64,000 bases of DNA from assembly GCA_964059195.1 (NCBI GenBank), contig CAXKWD010000001.1, positions 156,600,532 to 156,664,531 on the forward strand, given 5' to 3'. This stretch comes from Ectobius pallidus (taxonomy: Eukaryota > Arthropoda > Insecta > Blattodea > Ectobiidae). Made by a program: the position numbers and the translations under genes. A model generated the notes under the pieces. That model was not told the origin of the DNA. It searched no databases and saw nothing but the letters and a program-made list of their open reading frames with translations. Numbering within the stretch: the first letter of the stretch is position 1; every line of letters starts with the position of its first letter. Shown piece after piece: positions 24,801 to 35,654 of this stretch.

Positions 24801-27800
24801 GATTAATTAATATGGTTTGGGTTTAATTTGATATTTATAAACTTGTCTCCACCATACAACGTATATGTAGTCAAATCAAAATAAAATTACCTTCAATGGA
24901 TCATATGTTTTCAAACCTTCACAATGTTTCGATCCGAGCCTTCGGGCCTTCCTCAGGTGACTCAGGTGCCTTCAACAGTCACCTCAGGAAGGCCCGGAGG
25001 CTCAGGTTGAAACATCATGAAGGTCTGAAAAACACGTGATCCATTGAATGTAATTTTATTTTGATTTGACTTGATATTTATAATTTCTCACATGGAAATA
25101 TATTGAGGAATTTCTAGAAGGAATTATTGAAAATAGAATTCAGAAAAAGTATTGTTAGAGTAGAGTCAAGAATGCTATCAAGGTTCATGTAATAATGTAA
25201 TGAAAAAACTGTTGCGATGTTAAGAACAATAGGTACAGGTTTTGACTTGATATAATGGGATCCATGTAATATGGAGGTCTTTTAGTCTTGATCGGTAGTC
25301 CAGTTCGATGGAGATGCTACATCTACAGGAAGGATCAGACATGGGAACCCCCTTCTCAACTTTGGGTGATCTACGCAGGTCATCTGGGGTCATTGCAGCT
25401 GAGGATTTCGGTTAATTTGCAGAAGATGGACACTGATGGAAAACTATAAGTATGTATGCTTTAATTAAACATTGTATGGAAGTTTACACAGTGAAGCTAT
25501 ATTATAATTTTATAATAATGAGTTGGGTTTAGCACTATACTTCACTTATTTTATAAATACCTGAACTAGTTTCGAAGACCCTCGTCATTCTTTGTCATCT
25601 GGTTAACACCAACTGACGAGGGTCTTGAAACTAGTTCAGGTATTTATAAAATAAGTGAAGTATATTGCTAAACCCAACTCAGTATTATAAAATTATGTAT
25701 GCTTTAGGTTATTTCTGATTATTTCTCTCTTCGTGAAGGAATGGCTAAGAGGTGCTTAAACTTTTTATGATTATTATGATTAATTTCTTTCTTAGCCAAT
25801 CTGGAGTGAGATGTCTGAAATAATCGGTTTGGAGTAGGAAAAGATTAATCTTTGCTATAGATTGTAATTGAAATTAAGCGTCATTTCTCCTGATGTTTTT
25901 AAAATGAAACTGGCTATTCTTTGATGTTAATTTCTAAACCTGTGAATTATTAATAGAAAGTTATTAGGTGTGTTGTTTTCTGAAAAACCAGTGTTTTTAT
26001 TTAAATATATTGTCTTCTCTTATGTCCTGTGGATCTGGATCTCAAAGGTGTTGGGATCGAGCTGGTGCAGGTCATATATTTGTTTTGACTTGTGTATGTG
26101 TTTTCTCTGAAACTAATGACATACCGGTAGTAAATAGTTTGAATGTTTTCGTAGTGATGAATACATTTATTTTATTGAAGACACACAAGACACTTAGTAA
26201 CTGTAGAATTCTACACTAAGTTGTTCTTAAAAATTTGCAAAATGAAATACAAATGTTGATGGATTATTTAAATAACCTAAAATGGTGTAATTTGTACTGG
26301 TTAAGACAGGTGGTCATGACAACTATAAAAGTGAAGTTTAAGTGTGTTACAAACCATAATATCTATAGTTATGACTTCACTGCGTTCTTCCCAATATCAG
26401 TATCTCATTCTACCTGTCACTAACACTGCACTTGTTCATCCCAAGTGTAAAGCTATTGGCAGCATTGTACGATGCAATCCAATCCCTGAATTAAGTAGTG
26501 CATAAGTATAGTACTTTATAAGTTGCTTCTTATGTTAAGATTATCTGTATTATAAGTTCATTATTTCTTCTTAGGTTAAGATTGACGTATCCTACATCAA
26601 TGTACTTTGATATAACGGATGAATAAAGTAATTAAGTTGAACAATCATAACCAGCCAATCAGAGTCTTGGGCAACAATTTACAGACTGTACAATCTGTGT
26701 TGCAATATCCAGTGAATTCCGTGCAGAGTGCTAAAGACCAAAATCTGCCTCTAAAATATGCATGTAGGCTACACAATTTTCCAAGGAAATTTGAAACTCG
26801 CCTAATTAAGTTCATGTTAGGAATGACCTAGGGAACATTTCTTGTCAATTTGCAGATTCCAGAATTATACTCCACCAAAACAAAGGTGGAATTATTAAAT
26901 TGACGAATTCAATGTAAAATGGAAAAAGGTCTGGTTTAGTTGGAATGCAAACTAATTTTTTAAAGCCCTAGTTCAAACTGACAGTAGATTAAAGATGTAC
27001 AGGTATTACATATTTTTAAATACATTTTCGAAGAAGGGAAATATCCCAATTTATTAAGTACAAGGAAGGAAAGGTTTAATAATTCAGATAACTACAGAGG
27101 AATAAGTCTGTTACCGGCTCTAGGGAAAATATATTGAAATTCTATCTAAGAGTCTGAAGAGAGGAAGTTTACATTGTATATCTGTGGATCACAGATAGGC
27201 ATTTGACTCAGTAGAATAAGCCTTGTGGAGGAAACTGTGAGCAAAGGGGTTGTCAGGCAGAATGTTAAAAGCTTTAATGACAATTTATAAAAAGGTTAAT
27301 TTTTGTGTGAACTGTGGAGGAAATAATGAAAGTCAAACATGAAGTCTATATGGTGATAAAACAGAAATGCAGTTTAATCATTTTACAGAATATGTAACTG
27401 CTGGCTTATGAGGTTCCGACTATGATGCACAAATTGTCGGAGGATATAAAATTCTAGAGCTCCCGTATGCAGATGACATTTTATTGTGTTCCACTTCTGT
27501 TAATGGTCTACAGCAGGGGTTCTCAAAGGGTGTGTGCCACGGCACAGTGTGTTGTGAAATTGTTGGACTGTGCCACAAAAAAATTGCTTGTTTATTCAAT
27601 ATTTTAGTAATACTATTTATTAATATTACAGAACGGCGTAAGCCTACATGCAGTAAGAACCAAAAAAAAATAAGATAATAATAATAATAATAATATTTAT
27701 TTACCTGTCATTAAACTTATACAAATAATAGACATCATCAGTGTAAAAATTCCAAAACTATTAAAACGCCAGATCATCCAGATTTGTCTTATCGAACTCC

Positions 27801-30800
27801 TGTATAGTGTAAAATGCCTTGCTTTTTAGCCATTGCTTAATTACTATTTTAAATCTTTTAGAATTAACATTTCTAGCATTTAGTGGGAGTTCGTTAAAAA
27901 GTTTGATTCCAACATGCATAAAACTATTCTGACTTTTATTCAGTCTTGTAAAATTAGGGATTAAATTATTATTATTTCTTGTTTCGTATTTATGTTTATC
28001 AGAACTAATATTAAAATCATCATAATTATCTTTGACATACTGTAGCACATGTAATATGTAAAGACTAGTCAAGGTCATAATGTTCATTTCAATAAAATGG
28101 GGTTTGCAAGATTCAGTATTTCTGATGCCCTTTATTACTCTTATGATCTTTTTTTGCCAGAGAAAGACTTTTCTGCCACCAGCAGAATTTCCCCATAGCA
28201 GCATACCATATTGCAAGTGAGTATGAAAGAAGGCATCTATGCCTGTACTATAGTACTATACTATAGTATGCCTTAATGACCAGGTCAATATTGGTGTATA
28301 ATTTTAATTTCCTTATTAAATAGGTAACCCTCGATAATTTTACACAGACAGCTTCTGTATGAGTGTCCCAATTTAACCTTTTATCCAAATTAATCCCAAC
28401 AGGTTTAGCCTACATACTTGTCATTATTGCCATCATTATTATTCAAACTAAAAACAATTTCTTCAGTTTTACCTTTGTTAATAGTTAATTTGTTAACTTC
28501 AAACCATTGTTCAGATCTTGTTAAAACATCCTTATTCAACTGCTCAATCATGCCCGAGTTACTATTTGTTGTTAAAATATAAAATACATTTGTAAGGCAC
28601 ATAGCTAGGCAAGTCATTAACATAAATAAAAAAGGGCCCAAAACTGAGCCTTGTGGTACACCACTAAGGACTTCTTCAAGTTTGGACATTTCTGATTTGA
28701 ATTTAACACATTGCAGCTATTGGTGAGGTAAGATTTCATAAGCCAAAGTTCCTTATCACAAATACCATAATGCTTAAGTTTTTCAATAAGTATTTCATGC
28801 AACACGGTGTCAAAGGCTTTGGTCAAGTCTAATAATAATGCACCAGTACAGATTCTATTTTCGTAACCATCAATTATGCAAGAAACTATTTCTTGAACAG
28901 CCTTGACTGTACTTTGTCCTTTTCTGAATCCATACTGTGATTCTGTTAGCAAATTATTATGCTCAAAGTAAGCTTCCATTTGTTGCTCTGTCAATAATAT
29001 TACACTAATGTTGCAGTGTAGTGGGAAATGTGGACTTGTTTACTTCTGCACAATTGTGCAATCCGTGGAGGAATTGCAGAGAAACAAACCCGTAATTCTT
29101 GGTCTACAGAAAGAAGTTGCTCACGTTTCTTATTTTTAATGCAGGTCAGTGCCGAAAACCCCTGTTCACACAGATATGTTGTTGAAAACTGCATTAATTT
29201 AGATATGGCATGTTCTGATAACACTGAGAACTCTCTTTTCACTGAAATCTAGAACTGAAGTAATGTAGGCCCAGGGTTGGAATGTTTAAAACAAAACGTT
29301 TAAAACAAGTGTTTAAAACATGTTTAAAACAAGTGCTTGTGTTTTTTTAAGTTTGTTTTAAACAATCCGTTTTAAACATGTTTTTTTTAGCATATGTTTA
29401 AATCATTTTTTAATTCCGTGTTATATTTAATTATGAAGACAATTTACATTTTGTCAAGTCAGTGACACCCTGTTAGTGTTGTAAACAGAAAACAAACAAA
29501 AACTAGGGCCAGAATACCAGAAAATCATGTGAGGTGGTGTCTTTTGTATCCTTTTCCTCCAGACTTCTCTATCCTCTGTTGCCAGCTTCCAATTTCTGAT
29601 TTTGAGTAATTGATTTGAATTTTTTCTGACTGCATCCTACCATCTATTTTGTGGTCTTCCTTTTTAAAGAAAGAGATTATTAATATTAAATATTGAATGT
29701 GTCAATTTGGCAACACTGTAGTAGGATATCCCTTGTAAGTTTGATAATGTAAGGCGGCTAAGACCACATAAAGCATGGTGAAAGTCAATCATCAGTTGAG
29801 CAGTAAAGGCAGTAATTAAACAGTAGTTTGTATTGTTTTTTATTAATCATGAACTATTTAATCATAAACAAATACTACCGGTACAAAATGTATTTTCAAA
29901 TACTATTAAGTCTATGACTCGTAAATCTTGAACATCTTAGCACAGGGTGTCATTGGATTAACAAAATGTAAATTGTCTGCATAATTAAATTTAACACTCA
30001 ATTAAAAAGTGTTATAAACATATGCTAAAAAATGTTTAAAACAGATTGTTTAAAATGTTTTAAACATTCAACATATATATGTATGTATATGTATATATAG
30101 GCCCTATACATTAAAATGGTTGATTTAAACAAAATGAACAATTTAAACTTATTTTTAAACAAACAACATTGTTGTAAACATAAAAAAACGTTAAAAAACA
30201 CGTTTAAAACAACCAACATTGTTGTTCACATATAAAACGTTTTAAACAAAAAAAAAACGTTTTAAACAAAAAAAACGTTTTTTTTGTTCTTTTTAAAAAA
30301 AACATGTTTTTTATCAACCCTGTGTAAGCCTAATGCGAAAGGTGAAACTGGGAAAAAATTATTTTTCCTTTATTCTCTTTTTCTCTCTCTTCCTCCCTTT
30401 CTCTCGCCTTCTCCTCACCCTACCTACCTATTAGGGACCTATTCCTAACAGTAAATTTTGGATCGACCGGTTTTCGAATTTGTGACCACTAGCACCATAA
30501 CCTGCAGCCTTAACCACTACACCACAAGCAATTGCTGAGCGGTGAAGGGAAAATTCATCTGTTTAAGTTTAGAGACCAATTTGGTGCAAGGGTAATTTTC
30601 GGAGTATTTTTTTATTTTCGGCATTTTTGATATGGTACAAGGGTGGGATTTTGTATGTTTTTATGCATATAGGATGAAGGGTACAATATTGAGGCGCACA
30701 CCAAGGCTCAGAAGTGAGGGGAAGCAGCTGGCGGGCAAGAGCGGATGGAGCTTGGATGGTGCACCTAAATCTATCTTTCGCCATTTAAGTTTAGAGAGCT

Positions 30801-32092
30801 TTAATACATGAGAAATAGCCATTTTGGTGCAAGGGTCCTTCTTTTATAATTGTGAAATATTATGTTGGCTGCGAAAAGACCCATTTTGCTGTAAGGGTAG
30901 ATTTTCATATTGTTACAATAGCGTACAGTGCAGTATAACATGCAGCAACAGGGAGCTCCATTACCGGCACTGAGCAGGTTGCAAGGGGAAAGGCTAAAGG
31001 CCAGAGGAAGTGAAGGTGCGGCTAGGGAAAGCGGACCATTGCCACGGTAATGCACAGCAGGGAGAGGAGTGAGGGCCAAGGTGTAGCAGATTCTTTGGCG
31101 AAACAGTACTTTATGCCGCGCACAGGTTTTCCTTCCACTGAATAATAAAAGACTCTTGCACCAAACATAATTTATCACAATTATAAACAAAATAATATTT
31201 CATAATAAAAAAAAAAATACCCTTGCACCAAAAATCATACATACTTCACATAGGCCTACTCCCCGATTCTTCCATTTTGCTCTGCTTTTTCATGTCAAGA
31301 AAAACACATGTCCAGCCAGATGTATATTCCCCAGCAGTGCATGTATTCCTCTCATGTAGTACCGGTATAATATAATACCGTATCCTTATAATGGTGTGTA
31401 AGCCTACATTACATAAAGGTCTAAAAAGTCTAATAAAAAAAGTTAGGCTACTTACCGGAATGTGTCATGATTATGATCATAAGTTGCCTTGAACTTCATG
31501 TAGATCAAATAGACTGTGGCAAGGGATGCACCAATGAATATAACTTTCATAACTGAATTGTACGCTGAGACGAAGGATGTTAGAAGATCCAAGTATCTTG
31601 ATGTATATACTATAGCAAATAGTATTTGGGACTTTCCAGATATTCCTGTAAGCAGAAAATGTTTATCAAAAGCCAATTTACAATGCAGGGCAGGACAATG
31701 TTATGCCATTGAACAATACCTTAAGTTGCCAATTTTCTTCGTACAATTCATGGTTAAGGTTACAATTAAGTGTCAGTGACCCTGTATATTTGGCAGAATA
31801 TAAAGTACTTCTGTGTTATGGTAGTAAGTATATTGTCAGGCACCGTAACATATTCTTTAAATATGTCCCCCTCCAACAAATCGAGGAATTTTTACTACAC
31901 ATAAAAACGGGGTGTAACGTATACAAATCTGACTACAGTGCTGAAGTACCGGTTGCTATAATTCAGCCATTCCTTCGTATGTAATATCCAAATGTGATTA
32001 CCTGCACATGATCTTGTTTTCCATATTTTAAGTAATAGAACTACAATTGCGAGTAAGTGGGATAAATCCCCAAGCAGCCGAAATATATTCAT
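18838..32092 (-). CDS. KdelR: ER lumen protein-retaining (KDEL) receptor
   Basis: Seven-helix membrane receptor that binds the K/HDEL tail of escaped ER proteins in the cis-Golgi and returns them to the ER in COPI vesicles. Five exons on the minus strand join in frame: 32002-32092 (ATG at 32090-32092), 31456-31645, 23986-24055, 22725-22977 and 18838-18872 (TAA at 18838-18840), total 639 bases, 212 residues, exactly the family length. Visible hallmarks: [102 protein letters not shown] and the Lys-rich tail [10 protein letters not shown] that serves COPI sorting. The 7.4-kb second intron and 3.9-kb fourth intron are full of transposons, and the fourth holds a THAP gene on the other strand. A UPR-type site lies just upstream of the ATG. 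No damage seen; identity is certain at family level, paralogue not decided. Confidence 0.97.
19001..21301. mobile_element. 2.3-kb element with terminal inverted repeats carrying a THAP gene
   Basis: The left end TACCGTACATACTCGAATAC and the reversed right end TACCGTATATACCTGAATAC both continue with TACCTGC, giving about 27 bp of inverted repeat. Between them lies the two-exon THAP frame on the plus strand. THAP domains begin the transposases of P, Kolobok and related elements, so this is probably a decayed or THAP-only member. No catalytic domain was found to the right of the THAP exons, and the target duplication is unclear. Confidence 0.65.
19329..20462 (+). CDS. THAP-domain-only protein, two exons
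   Basis: THAP is a zinc-dependent DNA-binding domain of transposases and of genes domesticated from them. Exon 19329-19432 ends at AG|GTAAGAAG and exon 20297-20462 begins after TGATTTCAG; joined they give 89 residues ending in TAA at 20460-20462. All C2CH features are present: the CSAINC pair at residues 9-14, HFFTFP at about 25-30, [12 protein letters not shown] with the second Cys and the His, and AVPTVY as the last six residues, which is exactly where a THAP domain normally ends. An AATAAA follows at 20610-20615. The frame is intact and nothing but the domain is encoded. It sits antisense in the fourth intron of the KDEL receptor inside inverted repeats. It may be a transposon remnant, a repressor-like truncation or a new host gene; expression is unknown. 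Confidence 0.72.
22285..22495 (-). repeat. tRNA-derived SINE, family D
   Basis: On the minus strand GTGGGTGAGTCGGTAGCATG (A box) and CCCAGGTTCGATTCCTGGCC (B box) lie at tRNA spacing, and the body follows to about 22285. It lies in the KDEL receptor's fourth intron, just beyond exon 4. Confidence 0.75.
23617..23655. repeat. (GGA)n microsatellite
   Basis: About 12 GGA units ending in GAAGAAA, in the third KDEL receptor intron. Confidence 0.95.
24687..24723. repeat. (ATTTT)n microsatellite
   Basis: About seven pentanucleotide units in the second KDEL receptor intron. Confidence 0.95.
24841..25070. mobile_element. 230-bp fold-back retroposon with 13-bp target duplication
   Basis: Two inverted arms of about 95 bp (24871-24968 and 24975-25070) meet at a short centre. 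The element is bounded by the direct repeat TTGATATTTATAA at 24828-24840 and 25071-25083. Each arm carries, on its own strand, CTGAGGAAGGCCCG then GGCTC and, after a few bases, GAAACAT, where GGCC-CGAA-GGCT can form a small hairpin. Such long duplications indicate insertion by a reverse transcriptase and not by a cut-and-paste transposase. Confidence 0.8.
25464..25693. mobile_element. second 230-bp fold-back retroposon with 13-bp target duplication
   Basis: It is the same length as the element 400 bases to the left but of different sequence. Arms 25504-25585 and 25614-25695 are inverted copies (GAGTTGGGTTTAGCA and TGCTAAACCCAACTC). The flanks repeat TATGTATGCTTTA at 25451-25463 and 25694-25706. 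Each arm contains TGACGAGGGTCTT followed by GAAACTAGTTCAGGTAT. The tail AAGTGAAGTATA is shared with the element at 59.8 kb. Confidence 0.8.
25707..27060. other. KdelR: KDEL receptor intron 2, unassigned
   Basis: AT-rich intronic sequence with no recognised protein or bounded repeat, apart from an old stretch near 25236 (GACTTGATATAATGG) that recalls Tigger-type repeats. Confidence 0.4.
27064..27513 (+). pseudogene. non-LTR reverse transcriptase fragment (old)
   Basis: Conceptual translation on the plus strand gives [17 protein letters not shown], then a decayed VDHRQAFDSVE-like stretch, then [13 protein letters not shown] (read with repairs to several stops) and [13 protein letters not shown]. 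These are RT motifs in the right order, including the catalytic YADD at about 27468. It is cut at 27513 by the hAT end CAGGGGTTCTCAAAG. Confidence 0.7.
27514..27672 (-). mobile_element. hAT element terminal part
   Basis: CAGGGGTTCTCAAAG at 27514 is a typical hAT (Charlie/ZBED5-like) terminus. It belongs with the hAT transposase fragment at 29000-29271, from which it is separated by a LINE insertion. Confidence 0.65.
27673..28998 (-). mobile_element. 5'-truncated CR1/Jockey-group LINE
   Basis: The minus strand encodes the second half of a non-LTR retrotransposon polymerase: [38 protein letters not shown] (first catalytic Asp region), [13 protein letters not shown], a damaged YADD region, [15 protein letters not shown], and the C-terminal region [22 protein letters not shown], then [10 protein letters not shown] to a stop near 27761. 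The 3' tail is a (TTA)n run at 27673-27700. Truncation at the 5' end (about 28998) is normal for LINEs. At least two frameshifts interrupt the frame. It landed inside an older hAT copy. Confidence 0.85.
29000..29271 (-). pseudogene. hAT transposase C-terminal dimerisation region
   Basis: The minus strand reads [18 protein letters not shown], then [20 protein letters not shown] and [15 protein letters not shown], the pattern of the hATC region of ZBED5/FAM200-like transposases (TYLCE.GFSA). It ends in a stop near 29000, at the junction with the LINE. One in-frame stop is present. The upstream coding part is cut by the MITE at 29272, and only a decayed piece appears beyond 30330. Confidence 0.8.
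29272..30322. mobile_element. 1.05-kb hAT-type MITE rich in TTTAAAAC units
   Basis: It begins CAGGGTTGGAATGTTTAAAA and ends (reversed) CAGGGTTGATAAAAAACATG. The flanks are TGTAGGCC (29264-29271) and TGTAAGCC (30323-30330), an 8-bp target duplication with one change. Both end regions consist largely of GTTTAAAAC/GTTTTAAAC words in both orientations, able to fold on themselves. No coding frame is present. It interrupts a hAT transposase fragment. Confidence 0.85.
30425..30535 (-). repeat. tRNA-like SINE head (diverged)
   Basis: On the minus strand TGTGGTGTAGTGGTTAAGG (A-box region) is followed by a weak B box (CGAAAACCGGTCGATCC). Confidence 0.45.
30576..31234. mobile_element. MITE with TTTTGGTGCAAGGGT ends
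   Basis: Copies of TTTGGTGCAAGGGT at 30581 and 30823 face an inverted copy at 31220 and another near 31153. The outer stretches (TATAATTGTGA, GAAATATTAT) are also inverted. The unit 30822-31234 looks like one element, and the 30561-30600 piece is a second partial end. No target duplication resolved. Confidence 0.55.
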
Positions 32093-32129
32093 TTCTAAAT
32101 TTATATAGACAACACAACACCCTTAAATG

Positions 32130-32137
32130 TGACGTGG
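32130..32137 (+). promoter_or_regulatory. KdelR: UPR element-like site upstream of KDEL receptor
   Basis: TGACGTGG matches the core bound by XBP1/ATF6 in the unfolded protein response. It lies 38 bases before the KDEL receptor ATG (gene on the other strand). KDEL receptor genes are known UPR targets, which makes the match plausible, but an 8-mer alone can occur by chance. Confidence 0.4.
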
Positions 32138-32334
32138 CTTCGTCCGTAGATGGCAGCAGGAGCTGGACGACCAAAAGTTGATAAAATGATTGGAAGCCAT
32201 GAAATGAATCATGAATGTACCACGAGATGTCACAATTATCCTTACCCGCGCATGAGGAATGGTTTTAAATTTAATTACATGAGAAATGCATAATCCCTAT
32301 GAATGGTTTTGTTTAGGTGAAGCTACATAGAGTA

Positions 32335-32603
32335 GAGGTTAAGGCGCTGCGCTAACAAAGGTCGCGGGTTCGATTCCCGATGAGGTCGTTGAGATTTTTC
32401 AATTGGCCTAATCCTCCTGGTGGCACTACGGCCCTGGGGTCGACTCAGCCTCTAACAGGAGCAATTCTGGGGGTAAAGGCGGCCGGTGCGTAAGGCTGAC
32501 AACCTTACCACCTTCATGTGCCGAATGTCCAAAATCTTGGAGCCTCAACCTCGTGGAACCCTCTGGGCCTCCATGGCCTGTATAGGGATCAGTTTACCTT
32601 GAC
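32335..32603 (+). repeat. tRNA-derived SINE, family B
   Basis: The head has AGAGGTTAAGGCGCTGCGC and the perfect B box GGTTCGATTCC. The body (CAATTGGCCTAATCC, GGTAAAGGCGGCCGGTGCG, CCTCCATGGCCTGTATA) matches the copy at 34942 almost base for base. Confidence 0.9.
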
Positions 32604-33350
32604 ATAACTTAGAGTAGAATTTTTTTTAGCAACATCTGTAGCATAGCGGTAGTCATAAAGGAAAAATAAAAAATAAATAATACACATATAAATATAAAAA
32701 AAATCCCTTTAGGCAGGCCTACAGGCTGAGGTAGATTTCGAAGTGCTAAATCTCGCCCTATTTGTGAGCTACCGAGAAACCCGTTATTGATTTGTAGAGT
32801 ACTCGTCAAGAACTTTTCAACGATACCCCACAAGATGTGGTTTCAAAAATTTCGAATTTCCATCCCCCCACCAACCAACCCCACTTGTACCCCAAAACCC
32901 CCGAATCGTTGTTGTCACTGTGAACTCCATAGGGAGTACTCTAATTTATTCAAACAAAGTTTCCCTCTATACTTCATAGGGGCCGAGATATAAATGTTTC
33001 AAAATTTCAACCCCCTCCCCTGACCCTCACCTTGGGCCAATTTTGCTCATTAACTAACTTGTCCGAACTATTGTGCCTAGAAATAACATAATAAAATGTG
33101 GTTCAAATATCTTCAAAATTACAGCCACTAGTGTGTATAGATATATATAAATATAAAATTTGTTTTTGAACAGAATTTTTCGAAAGTCATGACATGATAT
33201 CGATTGCAATAGGTAGATTTTTCTTCGAAATCTACCTAAAAGTAGGCCTACGCTCTTGTAAATGTTTAACATTCAGAAAGGGTTTTTCCCACTGAATAAC
33301 AGTTACACATTTAAAAAAATAAAAAATAAACTGTATTCTGTGCAAAGATT
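32604..33350. other. intergenic, no recognised gene
   Basis: C-rich/A-rich stretches such as CCATCCCCCCACCAACC (about 32861) suggest an old repeat, but no second copy is present in the window. Confidence 0.4.
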
Positions 33351-33359
33351 TTGAGGTAT

Positions 33360-33612
33360 ATTGGGCCTCCCCGTTTGAGTGAACAGCTCAATGGTGGGGC
33401 CACCTCTGAGGCAACACAAACACAGCAGTAATTCACACACTCACTCAAGGCGCAGATGAAATGAAGGTGATAATGCCGGCCAGATAATATCCGGGTACCA
33501 CAAGGGCCAAAGAGTTACCTGACATTTATCTTACAGGCGTGGAAAAACCCCCTAGGTAGGCCCTAACTTGTCCCGATAGGAATCAAACCTGGTCCCACTG
33601 TATGACAGGAGC
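33360..33612 (-). repeat. possible tRNA-derived SINE (decayed)
   Basis: On the minus strand a B-box-like CCAGGTTTGATTCC is preceded by a weak A box; the body has a conserved-looking GGCCCTTGTGGTACCCGG stretch. No second copy lies in the window. Confidence 0.4.
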
Positions 33613-34825
33613 AAACACATCCCCTCAGTAAAAACAGTAGACCAGTTTTCAACTTCAACAAAGCAATTTACACATGTTATGAAAATGGTTTTAAATATGT
33701 AATTTCATATGTAACAAGAATACTTAATATCCCCATTAATATGTAAAAAGAAACTTATACAATAGATTTTTTTTATAAAAACAAGTTTTCCTACAACTTA
33801 ATTTCAGTGTTAATACTACTATATACGTACATTTTGTGCCATTTTAAGACCTCATCCCAAACCATCTATCTACAAAAGAATATAACAGCATTGTTCCCTA
33901 ATCCGACAAAGAACAAGTGCTCTTGTAATCGCATGGGTTTCCCCAGTGTTGCAGCTGTCATTCATTTCTCAAAGGAAGTAAATGTGCTGTGGCACATATT
34001 TGACAACATCGTACTGGACTGCAGCCGCGTGTGAATAAACCTAATTACCTTTGTATTCACTGATTGACAGGTCAAAAAGGATTAGGGTGGCAGCAGGTAG
34101 AGGCAGTTATTGGAAAAAAAAAAGTCTTTCAAGAAGTGGCACCCACAGTAAGTTTTTAACCTACAAACTAATGTAGGATTGACAAAACAATATATCTTTG
34201 TGATTAAAATTCCAAATTTATTGATTTAGTACTTTTTCATCGTATCCAACTGAGGATGTCGAAAATGAGTAAAGCCTGTTTTTTTTTTAAAGCCTGCCCA
34301 AATTAATCAGATATCTGGGCAAGCGGGGTCCGGATTAGCAGAAATCTACTGTACTAAAATTATCTTCATATGGTGTACTATGAACATTTATGATTTCCCT
34401 TGCCTAAAGGTAAAGGGTAAGATATGAATTACTTAGAAATCCCAGCTCTGCTGATAACCGTAGTCATTCTGGTAAAACATAAGCTTAGCGGGAGGAGGAG
34501 GACATCTCAGATCGTGAACCTGTTTACAGTACGTCTTTCTTCCCTGCAATAGAGGCTTATTAACGGCTACAACAGTTGGAACTGAATTGTATTTCAAATA
34601 ATTCGTGCAAGTTCACCCATTTTCCCAACTACCCTCCTCAGTTACCCTATACCTAAGCCTTGCTCTTTCCTACAGAAGTCAACGGGAACTCAATCTGTTG
34701 AGTCTTTTTCTTTTCTCTACTGGATATTCTTCAGCTATGAGTCTAACTTCTATTCAGCTCATTAAAACTCACTTCAGACATTTGCCTATGCTTACTGTAC
34801 CAGTATTTATCACCATCTTGGATAT

Positions 34826-34941
34826 CAATAAAATCAGATAAACTGATATAACAAAGTGCCAGAATGCTTTTGTTTAATCAGTGATAATTGCAATTATGAT
34901 ATGCAGAAAAGAAGTTATTTTTGTAATCTATCTCCAAGTTA
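34826..34941. repeat. dispersed repeat shared with 55.1 kb
   Basis: ATAAAATCAGATAAACTGAT, AAGTGCCAG and AGTTATTTTTGTAAT recur in order at 55105-55225, and the first part again near 61745. The wording recalls Tigger/pogo-type remnants. The family B SINE at 34942 inserted into it. Confidence 0.6.
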
Positions 34942-35236
34942 GGGGTAGTGGTTGAGGCAATGTGCTACAAACCAGAAGGTCGCAGGTTCGATTCCCGATG
35001 AGGTCGTTGAGATTTTTCAATTGGCCTAATCCTTCTGGTGGCACTATGGCCCTGGGGTCGGCTCAACTCCTGGCAGAAATGAGTACCAGGAGCAATCCTG
35101 GGGGTAAAGGCGGCCGGTGCGTAAGACTGACAACCTTACCACCTTCATGTGCCAAATGTCCAAAATCTGGGAGCCTCAACCTCCTGGAACCCTCTGGGCC
35201 TCCATGGCCTGTATAAGGATCACTTTACTTTTTTTT
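34942..35236 (+). repeat. tRNA-derived SINE, family B, with 12-bp target duplication
   Basis: GGTAGTGGTTGAGG and GGTTCGATTCC are the A and B boxes. The body matches the copy at 32335. Flanks ATCTCCAAGTTA (34930-34941) and ATCTCCGACTTA (35237-35248) form a duplication with two changes. Confidence 0.9.
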
Positions 35237-35654
35237 ATCTCCGACTTAAGCTCCAGATTGATTCATTAAGCAGGGCTTGTGGAAGAACAAAGGTCTAAAG
35301 TTTGATATTTACCCTTAATTCATACTCTTATACACTGATTTAAGAAAGTCTTAAAATAAGTCAACATTTCACAAAATGCATTGGCAAAGAACTCCACTTA
35401 ATGTATGTAGGGCTAATTATTTCATACTAATACTCTTTCTATATATAACAGTATTCACGTAGTACTCATTTCAACTTGATCAACGAAATAAACAAGTATC
35501 TGACTAGTTTGACAAGCACATGTGAAGGAATATATGGGTAGTGTTATTTGTCATAGCTAATTGTATTGCAAATTCCAAAGCCATATATGACCAGTGTAAA
35601 ACAATATGTTGTCATGAGAAATGATTTGCATTTGATAAATTCTTTCTAATATAT

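Noticed and set aside
30801..31190. 129-codon minus-strand open frame
   Set aside because: It coincides with a non-coding inverted-repeat element and shows no domain.
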